In this document: positions 1 through 5,398 of the stretch, piece after piece | Layout: every line of letters starts with the position of its first letter | Position numbering within the stretch: position 1 is the stretch's first letter | From: Gammaproteobacteria bacterium | Lineage (GTDB): Bacteria > Pseudomonadota > Gammaproteobacteria > Arenicellales > Poriferihabitantaceae | Assembly (NCBI GenBank): GCA_009839585.1 | Contig: VXPI01000119.1 | Location: 1 to 5,403 of the forward strand | Direction of reading: 5' to 3' | Length of the DNA stretch: 5,403 nucleotides | Notes under the pieces: model-generated | Databases searched by the model: none | The model's input: the letters and a program-made list of their open reading frames with translations, nothing else | What the model was told of the DNA's origin: nothing | Made by a program: the position numbers and the translations under genes

Positions 1-81
1 CTGGTACTGTTCGTACTGGGCATCAAGCCTCTCATCAAGCCAGAGCCAGCCAAACCACTCCCGGAGAGGCTGACCAAGTGA
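1..81 (+). CDS. petB: Cytochrome b of the bc1 complex, C-terminal end only (partial)
   Basis: Frame 1 is open from the first base to a TGA at 79-81 and encodes 26 residues: a short hydrophobic end (LVLFVLGIKPL) and then a proline- and charge-rich tail (KPLPERLTK). This pattern, the end of the last membrane helix followed by a short polar tail, is typical of proteobacterial cytochrome b. The gene directly downstream is cytochrome c1, which is the usual petABC order. Cytochrome b is the membrane subunit of ubiquinol:cytochrome c reductase that carries hemes bL and bH and the quinol sites. None of the heme-binding residues lie in the window, so the call rests on the tail and the neighbour. The stop overlaps the petC start (GTGA), which implies translational coupling. 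Confidence 0.8.
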   Translation: MVLFVLGIKPLIKPEPAKPLPERLTK

Positions 82-824
82 AGTATCGTCTTTTATTGTT
101 GATTGCTGCTTTTCTGGTGCCTGCTTCCGTGCCTGCGGCGGGTGGTTCTGACATCCAGCTGGATCATTACGAATACAGTATCAAGGACAAGACCTCCCTG
201 CAAAACGGTGCACGGATTTTTGTCAACTATTGCCTGTCGTGCCACAGTGCGCATTTTATGCGTTACAACCGCATGGCTGAAGATCTTGGCATCCCGGAGC
301 AGGTGGTTCGGGAGAACATGATTTTTGATGATCGCAAGATCGCTGATCCCATGACCGTTGCATTGAAGAAGGAAGACGGAGAAGCATGGTTCGGTATTGC
401 ACCTCCCGACCTGACGCTGATTGGCAAGTTGCGGGATCCCGACTGGCTGTATACCTTCTTGCGCTCCTTTTACAAGGATGATTCAACGGTTAGCGGGTGG
501 AATAACGCGGTATTCCCCAATGTAGCGATGCCGCACGTGATGTGGGCCAAGCAGGGCATCCAGAAACCGGTTTACACTACATCGGTCGATGACGCTGGTC
601 ATGAGACTAGGGAAATCACTGATTTTGAGCTGGTTCGTGAGGGTACACTGACCCAGGAGGAGTTTGATCATGCGATGGAGGATTTGACCAATTTTCTATA
701 TTACATGGCTGAACCCAACCGGGGTGATCGTATCCGGTGGGGTGTCTGGACGATGTTTTTTCTGCTCGTTTTTGCCGTGTTGGCATGGCTTCTGAAAAGG
801 GAGTATTGGCGTGATGTCCATTGA
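78..824 (+). CDS. petC: Ubiquinol-cytochrome c reductase, cytochrome c1 subunit
   Basis: This 248-residue protein is the c-type heme subunit of respiratory complex III. It passes electrons from the Rieske protein to soluble cytochrome c on the periplasmic side. Residues 1-20 form a signal peptide (KYR, then a hydrophobic run, then a VPA-A cleavage region). The heme is attached at CLSCH (52-56). The conserved APPDLT motif is at 108-113, and the likely sixth heme ligand is Met151 in NVAMPHVMW. A single C-terminal membrane anchor spans about 221-239 and is followed by the short cytoplasmic tail KREYWRDVH. The length is normal for the family. The start is GTG at 78, four bases into an overlap with the petB stop, with a GGAGAGG ribosome site at 63-69. 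An ATG start would remove the signal peptide and the heme site. The 3' end lies 10 bases before the chosen sspA start. Confidence 0.96.
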   Translation: MKYRLLLLIAAFLVPASVPAAGGSDIQLDHYEYSIKDKTSLQNGARIFVNYCLSCHSAHFMRYNRMAEDLGIPEQVVRENMIFDDRKIADPMTVALKKEDGEAWFGIAPPDLTLIGKLRDPDWLYTFLRSFYKDDSTVSGWNNAVFPNVAMPHVMWAKQGIQKPVYTTSVDDAGHETREITDFELVREGTLTQEEFDHAMEDLTNFLYYMAEPNRGDRIRWGVWTMFFLLVFAVLAWLLKREYWRDVH

Positions 825-834
825 GGGCCACCAA

Positions 835-1476
835 ATGGATGACAATCAGGATGTCTCTGAATTGGATCGCAGGTCGTCGATGACCCTGCTGTCCGATCCA
901 GCCGATATATTCAGTCACTGTTGCCGGGCGGCGCTCTATGAAAAGGACATCGAGCTCAAGGTTGAGTACGTGTCTGAAGAGGAAGACGCAGAACGAATCA
1001 GTACACACAATCCATTTCTGGAACTCCCGGTCCTGATTGATCGTGAGATATCGTTGTACGACATGTCGGTGATTACGGAATATCTTGATGAGCGGTATCC
1101 CTATCCGCCTCTGATGCCGGTTGATCCGGTGGTTCGTGCCAAAGCCCGACTGCTGATTTACCGCATGACTCGTGACTGGTTGAACCCGCTACACAACCTG
1201 GGTACGGGAATGTTGCGGACACCGCCGGAATCGCTCAAGAAAAGCCTGCTTGCCGGATTTATTTCCATGGCGCAAATCGTTCAGGGTCAGGACTATTTCC
1301 TGGGTCCTGAATATTCACTGGTTGATGCCTACATGGGCCCATTGTTATGGCGTTTGCCGAACATGGGTATTCAGCTTCCCTCCTCGGCGAGTCCAATTCT
1401 CAAATACTCCCAGAACCTGTTCAAGCGGGAGTCGTTTCAGCTCAGTCTGAGCGAAGTCGAAAGGGCGATGCGTTAA
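835..1476 (+). CDS. sspA: Stringent starvation protein A (GST-fold, RNA polymerase-associated)
   Basis: This 213-residue protein has the glutathione S-transferase fold. The thioredoxin-like N-terminal domain covers about 16-95 (MTLLSDPADIFSHCCRAALYE; ELPVLIDREISLYDMSVI; EYLDERYPYPPLMPVDP). The helical C-terminal domain includes YFLGPEYSLVDAYMGPLLWRLP. In E. coli SspA binds RNA polymerase, acts in stationary-phase and acid stress, and is not an active glutathione transferase. Its gene lies between petC and sspB in many gammaproteobacteria, as here. ATG 835 was chosen because GAGGG at 823-827 sits 7 bases upstream and the length matches E. coli SspA (212 aa). In-frame starts at GTG 811 and ATG 814, overlapping petC and preceded by AAGGGAG at 797-803, would add 7 or 8 residues and cannot be excluded. 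The surface motif that is Pro-His-Pro in E. coli reads Pro-Tyr-Pro here (89-91). Confidence 0.93.
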   Translation: MDDNQDVSELDRRSSMTLLSDPADIFSHCCRAALYEKDIELKVEYVSEEEDAERISTHNPFLELPVLIDREISLYDMSVITEYLDERYPYPPLMPVDPVVRAKARLLIYRMTRDWLNPLHNLGTGMLRTPPESLKKSLLAGFISMAQIVQGQDYFLGPEYSLVDAYMGPLLWRLPNMGIQLPSSASPILKYSQNLFKRESFQLSLSEVERAMR

Positions 1477-1496
1477 TTGATTGTTCCGTATGGATT

Positions 1497-1949
1497 ATGA
1501 GTGCCGGAATCAACGAGAATTTTAGTAGCGAATATCCGGTAGGTACAAAGCCCTACATTATTCGTGCGATCTATGAGTGGTCTATTGATAACCAGCATAC
1601 CCCGCAGATTCTGGTGAATACCGACCATGAAGGTGTGGCTGTGCCGGGCCAGTATATTCAGAACAGTCGGATTATCCTGAATATTCACCCCCGCTCAGTG
1701 GATCAGCTTGTCATCGTCAAATACGAAATTTCCTTTGCGTCTAGTTTTTCCGGCAAGTCGTTCCAGTTAGTGATACCGGTCGATTCGGTGATGGCGATTT
1801 ACGGACGGGAAAATGGTCAAGGCGTAGTGTTTAACGAGGAGCCCCAGCCGATGGTCGAGCAGGATCAGGCAAACGGAAAACATGCCGAAAGCGAGGAGAC
1901 CCAGGATGCCTCCTCAACCAAAGCCCCACATTTGAAGTTGGTAAAATAA
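1497..1949 (+). CDS. sspB: Stringent starvation protein B, ClpXP specificity adaptor
   Basis: This 150-residue adaptor binds the ssrA degradation tag (and other substrates in E. coli) and tethers it to ClpX. The folded substrate-binding domain covers about residues 18-117, starting with [15 protein letters not shown] and continuing through the core [23 protein letters not shown] and [29 protein letters not shown]. An acidic, glutamine-rich flexible linker follows. The last residues, HLKLVK (145-150), resemble the C-terminal ClpX-binding module (E. coli ends LRVVK). All parts needed for the adaptor role are therefore present. The reading frame stays open upstream to 1347, but that stretch lies inside sspA in another frame. 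ATG 1497 gives the normal SspB N-terminus. No good Shine-Dalgarno sequence is visible, so translation probably depends on coupling with sspA, which ends 20 bases upstream. Confidence 0.94.
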   Translation: MSAGINENFSSEYPVGTKPYIIRAIYEWSIDNQHTPQILVNTDHEGVAVPGQYIQNSRIILNIHPRSVDQLVIVKYEISFASSFSGKSFQLVIPVDSVMAIYGRENGQGVVFNEEPQPMVEQDQANGKHAESEETQDASSTKAPHLKLVK

Positions 1950-1956
1950 GCATCCC

Positions 1957-1983
1957 GTTGAACGGACTGTTCAGTCCCCGAGC
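1957..1983 (+). promoter_or_regulatory. Candidate sigma-32 (heat-shock) promoter for hslVU
   Basis: The sspB-hslV gap contains GTTGAAC (1957-1963), 12 bases, then CCCCGAGC (1976-1983). The sigma-32 consensus is roughly CTTGAAA, a 12-14 base spacer, and CCCCATnT; the E. coli groE promoter has the same 12-base spacing. The TTGAA core and the CCCC block match, but the AT after CCCC does not. Transcription would begin near 1990, just before the TGGAGG ribosome site at 1992-1997, giving a very short leader. hslVU is a sigma-32 operon in E. coli, which supports the reading. A dyad, GGACTG-TT-CAGTCC at 1964-1977, fills the spacer. It could be an operator or a weak hairpin after sspB, but it has no T-run. 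Confidence 0.42.
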
Positions 1984-2007
1984 TTGATCTCTGGAGGTTT
2001 TGTTGTG

Positions 2008-2562
2008 ATGGAGCAATACCATGGCACTACGATATTATCGGTACGCAAGGGCAAACATGTTGTCATTGGCGGCGATGGTCAGGTTTCCCTGGGCAACACG
2101 GTCATGAAGGGCAACGCACGCAAGGTGCGTCGACTGTATCACGATCGTGTGCTGGCCGGATTTGCCGGAGGAACTGCCGATGCATTTACCCTGTTTGAGC
2201 GATTTGAGGCCAAGCTCGAGAAACATCAGGGGCGACTGGTTCGTTCGGCGGTTGAATTGGCCAAGGACTGGCGTACAGACCGGTTACTCAGACGGCTGGA
2301 GGCGCTGCTTGCGGTTGCTGACGATGAAGCGTCCCTCATTATTTCCGGCAATGGAGACGTGATTGAGCCAGAGCAGGGTGTGATGGCGATCGGGTCGGGT
2401 GGGGACTATGCCAAGGCATCTGCGATCGCGCTTATGGAGAATACCGGACTGGATGCCGAGCAAATTGTCAGGGCCGGTCTTGATATCGCCTCGAGAATTT
2501 GTATTTACACCAATAGTAGTGTGACTGTCGAGGTTCTGGGACATCCGGAATCTTCGTCCTGA
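2008..2562 (+). CDS. hslV: ATP-dependent protease HslV (ClpQ), peptidase subunit
   Basis: This is the proteasome-like threonine peptidase of the two-part cytoplasmic protease HslVU, with 184 residues as encoded. HslV forms a double hexameric ring capped by HslU. The mature enzyme should begin at Thr7 after removal of a short leader (MEQYHG before TTILSVRKG), exposing the N-terminal threonine nucleophile. Asp23 and Lys39 correspond to catalytic-site Asp17 and Lys33 of the mature enzyme, and Ser130 in GSGG corresponds to Ser124. Other signatures are [31 protein letters not shown] and [10 protein letters not shown]. The start is ATG 2008, 10 bases after TGGAGG (1992-1997). GTG 2005 would add one residue and is spaced slightly better, while TTG 1984 precedes the ribosome site and is unlikely. 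hslU follows after 21 bases, forming the usual two-gene operon. Confidence 0.97.
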   Translation: MEQYHGTTILSVRKGKHVVIGGDGQVSLGNTVMKGNARKVRRLYHDRVLAGFAGGTADAFTLFERFEAKLEKHQGRLVRSAVELAKDWRTDRLLRRLEALLAVADDEASLIISGNGDVIEPEQGVMAIGSGGDYAKASAIALMENTGLDAEQIVRAGLDIASRICIYTNSSVTVEVLGHPESSS

Positions 2563-2583
2563 ACCGATCAGATATTCGCTGCC

Positions 2584-3906
2584 ATGACTGAAATGACCCC
2601 TAGGGAAATTGTCGAGGAACTCGACAAGCATATTGTTGCCCAGAAAGATGCCAAGCGGGCTGTTGCGATTGCACTTCGAAACCGCTGGAGACGCATGCAG
2701 CTCGATGAAGCAGTACGTCGGGAAATCACTCCCAAGAACATACTGATGATCGGGCCAACCGGCGTGGGCAAGACCGAAATCGCACGACGTCTTGCACGAC
2801 TTGCAAACGCACCATTTATCAAGGTTGAAGCTACCAAGTTCACGGAAGTGGGGTATGTGGGGCGTGAAGTTGATTCGATCATACGGGACTTGATGGACAT
2901 GTCGATCAAGATGACCCGGGAGCAGGCGATGGACAAGGTCATGTCGATTGCCGAAGAGGGGGCTGAAGAGCGAGTGCTGGATGCACTGGTACCCCCGGGA
3001 CGTAAAGAAGACAAGGGAAATGACAGTGCGGCGCGGCAGCACTTCCGAAAGAAACTGCGTGAGGGCACGCTCGATGATGAGGAGATCGAGATCGAGGTCA
3101 ACAATCCGAGTCTCGGAGTGGAGATTATGGCTCCACCCGGCATGGAAGAGATGACCAGCCAGTTGCAGGGATTGTTTCAGAATTTTTCGGGCCAGAAAAC
3201 TTCAATGCGCAAGATGCGGGTCAGTGAGGCACTCAAGATCATGACCGAGACCGAGGCTTCCAACTTGATCAATGATGAGGATATCAAGGTTCTGGCACTG
3301 GAGAGGGTAGAGCAACAGGGCATTGTGTTTCTTGACGAAATTGACAAGATAGTTGGTCGGTCAAGCGAGGGGCATCGAGGTGTGGATGTATCGAGGGAAG
3401 GCGTGCAACGGGATTTGCTGCCCCTGGTCGAAGGGTCTACGGTTTCAACCAAGTATGGAATGATCAAGACCGATCATATCCTGTTCATAGCCTCTGGTGC
3501 CTTCCAGCTGGCCAAGCCATCGGACTTGATTCCTGAATTGCAGGGCCGCCTGCCGATCCGGGTTGAACTTCGTGCCTTGGCTATCGACGATTTTGTACGT
3601 ATCTTGACCGAACCGGATGTCTCTTTGACCGAGCAGTATACTGCGCTCATGAATACTGAAGGCGTGGAACTGGTGTTTGCGGAAAATGCGATCAAGCGGA
3701 TTGCCGAGATCGCCTGGCAGGTCAATGAACAGACTGAAAATATTGGAGCACGCAGGCTGCATACGGTTATGGAACGTTTGCTGGAGGTTATTTCTTTCGA
3801 GGCTGCGGACAGTTTTGGACAGAAAGTCGAGATTGATGTTGAATACGTGGATCGTTATTTGAACGAGCTGGCCGAAGATCAGGACCTGTCTCGCTATATT
3901 TTGTAA
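2584..3906 (+). CDS. hslU: ATP-dependent protease ATPase subunit HslU (ClpY)
   Basis: This AAA+ unfoldase ring feeds substrates to HslV. At 440 residues it is nearly the E. coli length (443). In order, it shows [20 protein letters not shown] at the N-terminus, Walker A GPTGVGKT (57-64), the substrate-gripping pore loop GYVG (90-93), the intermediate (I) domain at about 110-240 with [16 protein letters not shown], Walker B VFLDEID (248-254), an arginine-finger region [11 protein letters not shown] (319-329, Arg322), sensor 2 GARR (388-391), and the C-terminus DLSRYIL. In HslU that tail inserts between HslV subunits to activate them. All catalytic motifs are intact. No clear ribosome site precedes ATG 2584, so translation is probably coupled to hslV, whose stop is 21 bases upstream. 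A second ATG at 2593 would lose three residues that match E. coli HslU, so it is less likely. Confidence 0.98.
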   Translation: MTEMTPREIVEELDKHIVAQKDAKRAVAIALRNRWRRMQLDEAVRREITPKNILMIGPTGVGKTEIARRLARLANAPFIKVEATKFTEVGYVGREVDSIIRDLMDMSIKMTREQAMDKVMSIAEEGAEERVLDALVPPGRKEDKGNDSAARQHFRKKLREGTLDDEEIEIEVNNPSLGVEIMAPPGMEEMTSQLQGLFQNFSGQKTSMRKMRVSEALKIMTETEASNLINDEDIKVLALERVEQQGIVFLDEIDKIVGRSSEGHRGVDVSREGVQRDLLPLVEGSTVSTKYGMIKTDHILFIASGAFQLAKPSDLIPELQGRLPIRVELRALAIDDFVRILTEPDVSLTEQYTALMNTEGVELVFAENAIKRIAEIAWQVNEQTENIGARRLHTVMERLLEVISFEAADSFGQKVEIDVEYVDRYLNELAEDQDLSRYIL

Positions 3907-3935
3907 ATGGCACCGCAACATTGTGCGGTCCATTT
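3905..3935 (+). terminator. Probable terminator hairpin of the hslVU operon
   Basis: AAATGG (3905-3910) and ACCGCA (3912-3917) pair with TGCGGT (3924-3929) and CCATTT (3930-3935). This gives a 12-bp stem with one bulged C (3911) and a 6-base loop. It begins inside the hslU stop codon. No long T-run follows (TTTCCTT only), so termination may be incomplete or assisted. The right arm can also pair with bases downstream (see findings). Confidence 0.5.
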
Positions 3936-4028
3936 CCTTGGGAATGGGTACAGCAGCGGTGGTGCTTCCAGGTGTCAAAGGACAGGTCATTTACGGCTTT
4001 GTCTCGATGAAACCGGTCTTGCAACAAC

Positions 4029-4057
4029 ATGACAGAAACCTGAACAGTATCTATACC
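4029..4057 (+). promoter_or_regulatory. Predicted sigma-70-type promoter of rpoH
   Basis: ATGACA (4029-4034) matches the -35 consensus TTGACA at five of six positions. TATACC (4052-4057) matches the -10 consensus TATAAT at four of six. The spacer is exactly 17 bases. Transcription would start near 4064, inside the first arm of the CIRCE operator, giving a leader of about 65 nt before the rpoH ATG. I saw no convincing sigma-32 or sigma-E promoter in this gap. Confidence 0.55.
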
Positions 4058-4062
4058 AAATA

Positions 4063-4089
4063 TTGGCACTCTAGGCAGCAGAGTGCTAA
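4063..4089 (+). promoter_or_regulatory. CIRCE operator (HrcA repressor binding site) upstream of rpoH
   Basis: TTGGCACTC (4063-4071), a 9-base spacer, then GAGTGCTAA (4081-4089). The CIRCE consensus is TTAGCACTC-N9-GAGTGCTAA, so 17 of 18 arm positions match and the spacer length is exact. The single difference (G for A at 4065) still allows a G-U pair in RNA. CIRCE is the operator of HrcA, the heat-inactivated repressor that usually controls groESL and dnaK operons. Its position at about +1 to +27 of the predicted rpoH transcript is typical of functional CIRCE sites. It lies 39 bases before the rpoH start codon. HrcA itself is not in this window. Confidence 0.88.
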
Positions 4090-4128
4090 AATTCGCACAT
4101 CACACAATTACTTAGATGAGAAATTGAG

Positions 4129-4989
4129 ATGACACAGAGTGTATCAGCAACTTATGATTTGGTCGCAAGCGACAATCTTGCCGGGTATCTTCGTGCAGTT
4201 CATGCTACACCGGTACTAACCGCTGAACAGGAGTATGAACTCGCCACTCGATACCGCAATGAAGCCGATATTGAAGCAGCCCGTGAACTGGTGGTGTCAC
4301 ACTTACGCCATGTAGTCAAGGTCGCCAGAGGATTCATGGGATACGGACTGCCCATGGCCGATTTGATTCAGGAAGGGAGCATTGGCCTGATGAAGGCAGT
4401 AAAGCGCTTTGATCCGAATCGGGATGTACGCCTGGTATCCTTTGCCGTGCATTGGATTCGTGCCGAAATCTACGACTATGTTCTGAAGAATTGGCGTCTG
4501 GTCAAGGTTGCGACCACCAAGGCCCAGCGCAAGCTGTTTTTCAATCTGCGGAAGTCCAGACCCAAACTGGGCTGGATGAATGACAGTGAAGTTCGGGATA
4601 TGGCAGCCAGTCTTGATGTTGATGCCGAGACTGTGCGGGAGATGGAATCAAGGATGAACGGCACCGATGTGGCTTTTGATGCCCTCGCCGATCCCGACCC
4701 CGACAAAACGTCTTTTTCACCTTCCCAGCATTTGGGCGACATGCGTTATAACCCTGAGTCCTTGTTGATGCAGGATGAATACGAAACGGAATCGCAAAAT
4801 CAGCTAAGCAAGGCCCTTGAGCAACTTGATGAGCGCAGCAAGGATATCGTGGTTCGTCGCTGGTTGAACGAGGACAAGCCAACATTGCATGATCTTGCAG
4901 AAGAGTACAACGTATCGGCTGAGCGTATTCGCCAGATTGAAAAACGTGCCATGGAAAAGATGAAGCACGTAATTACGGTCCATCATTGA
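4129..4989 (+). CDS. rpoH: RNA polymerase heat-shock sigma factor RpoH (sigma-32)
   Basis: This 286-residue group 3 sigma factor (E. coli: 284) directs RNA polymerase to heat-shock promoters. Region 1.2 is at about 15-45 (NLAGYLRAVHATPVLTAEQE). Region 2 includes LVVSHLRHVVKVARGFMGYG and DLIQEGSIGLMKAVKRFDP (about 54-96), then VRLVSFAVHWIRAEIYDYVL. The diagnostic RpoH box QRKLFFNLRK is at 133-142 and separates this protein from RpoD and RpoS. Region 4.2 carries the -35-reading helix-turn-helix at about 252-271 (TLHDLAEEYNVSAERIRQIE). ATG 4129 is the only sensible start. The ribosome site is weak (GATGAG at 4115-4120, GAG directly before ATG), which would suit translational control, but I could not identify a thermosensor fold by eye. 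Transcription is probably controlled by the CIRCE site upstream. In many relatives rpoH follows ftsYEX; here it follows hslVU as a separate transcription unit. Confidence 0.97.
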   Translation: MTQSVSATYDLVASDNLAGYLRAVHATPVLTAEQEYELATRYRNEADIEAARELVVSHLRHVVKVARGFMGYGLPMADLIQEGSIGLMKAVKRFDPNRDVRLVSFAVHWIRAEIYDYVLKNWRLVKVATTKAQRKLFFNLRKSRPKLGWMNDSEVRDMAASLDVDAETVREMESRMNGTDVAFDALADPDPDKTSFSPSQHLGDMRYNPESLLMQDEYETESQNQLSKALEQLDERSKDIVVRRWLNEDKPTLHDLAEEYNVSAERIRQIEKRAMEKMKHVITVHH

Positions 4990-5047
4990 TTGGATAGGGG
5001 CAGTACCAGCCCCACCCGTACACCTCCCGGCACATTTTTGATCATTC

Positions 5048-5075
5048 TATCCGGCTATAACGCCGGATATTTTTT
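5048..5075 (+). terminator. Intrinsic terminator of rpoH
   Basis: TATCCGGC (5048-5055) pairs perfectly with GCCGGATA (5062-5069) around the loop TATAAC, followed at once by six T (5070-5075). This is a textbook rho-independent terminator in the + direction, 58 bases after the rpoH stop. The intervening 3' leader has a smaller GC hairpin, GGGGC (4997-5001) with GCCCC (5009-5013), and an isolated T5 run at 5035-5039 with no good stem directly before it. Confidence 0.9.
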
Positions 5076-5095
5076 GTTCTGGTGTCCCACTTGTA

Positions 5096-5118
5096 CCGCC
5101 CGGCAATTGGGCGGGCGG
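5096..5118. repeat. GC-rich inverted repeat downstream of rpoH
   Basis: CCGCCCG (5096-5102) is the exact reverse complement of CGGGCGG (5112-5118), with a 9-base loop. An alternative register pairs CCGCCC with GGGCGG at 5109-5114. A T-rich stretch begins about 9 bases later (ATTTTCTGCTTCTT), too far for a standard terminator. It could be a backup terminator, a processing or stability hairpin, or a protein site. Confidence 0.45.
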
Positions 5119-5304
5119 AGTGCTCGATTTTCTGCTTCTTGGTGATTCCCTAATCCATAAATAGAGCAGTCCGTGTCAGGCGCGAAGTCTCATGCGCCGT
5201 GAATTTCAGCCTCGAAGCCGGAATCACCCACCGGGTGAAACTTCCGTACCTTCAAGAACCACGTCATGCAGGACGTTGAACGCATTTCCATGTTTTCTAT
5301 TTTT

Positions 5305-5398
5305 GGATGAGGGTGATTGTTTCGGGCAAGTCGCATTATCGATATCGTGTAACTACTCGTACCCTGCCTGTGTCGACACTGTTTCGAACAGGCTTTTT
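5305..5398 (+). ncRNA. Candidate small RNA, unrecognised family
   Basis: A good intrinsic terminator (5366-5398) has no gene in front of it. About 55 bases upstream a possible sigma-70 promoter reads TTGAAC (5276-5281), 16 bases, TATTTT (5298-5303), four of six matches in each box. The RNA would start near 5310 and end near 5398, about 90 nt. Its first bases, AGGGT (5310-5314), can pair with ACCCT (5361-5365), directly next to the terminator stem, so the 5' end would be tucked against the 3' hairpin in a compact fold. It does not look like tRNA, 4.5S, 6S, tmRNA or RNase P RNA. Promoter and start are weak inferences. Confidence 0.28.
5366..5398 (+). terminator. Intrinsic terminator with no upstream gene
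   Basis: GCCTGT (5366-5371) and TCGA (5373-5376) pair with TCGA (5384-5387) and ACAGGC (5388-5393), with one bulged G at 5372 and a 7-base loop. Five T follow directly (5394-5398). The T-run is only on the + strand side, so it would stop + strand transcripts. rpoH already has its own strong terminator nearly 300 bases upstream. Confidence 0.68.

Noticed and set aside
1347..1496. Upstream extension of sspB by 50 codons
   Set aside because: It lies inside sspA in another frame. Known SspB proteins begin close to the [11 protein letters not shown] motif, which fits ATG 1497.
1964..1977. GGACTG-TT-CAGTCC hairpin as terminator of sspB
   Set aside because: No T-run follows, and the loop is only two bases unless the inner pair opens. 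It is recorded only as a dyad within the candidate hslV promoter.
2284..3042. 252-codon open frame on the - strand across hslV and hslU
   Set aside because: It is antisense to two highly conserved genes, and its product is histidine- and serine-rich without family features. It is a frame shadow, as is the - strand frame at 2568-3143.
4018..4062. Possible sigma-32 promoter before rpoH starting at CTTGCAA (4018-4024)
   Set aside because: No CCCCAT-like -10 block occurs at the right distance. The sigma-70 boxes at 4029-4057 fit better.
3923..4132. 69-codon + strand open frame between hslU and rpoH ending on the rpoH ATG
   Set aside because: It starts inside the hslU terminator hairpin and covers the promoter and the CIRCE site. 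It has no ribosome site and no recognisable sequence.
5190..5291. 33-codon - strand open frame starting at an ATG at 5291
   Set aside because: It has no ribosome site or recognised family, and it is too short to support without conservation data.
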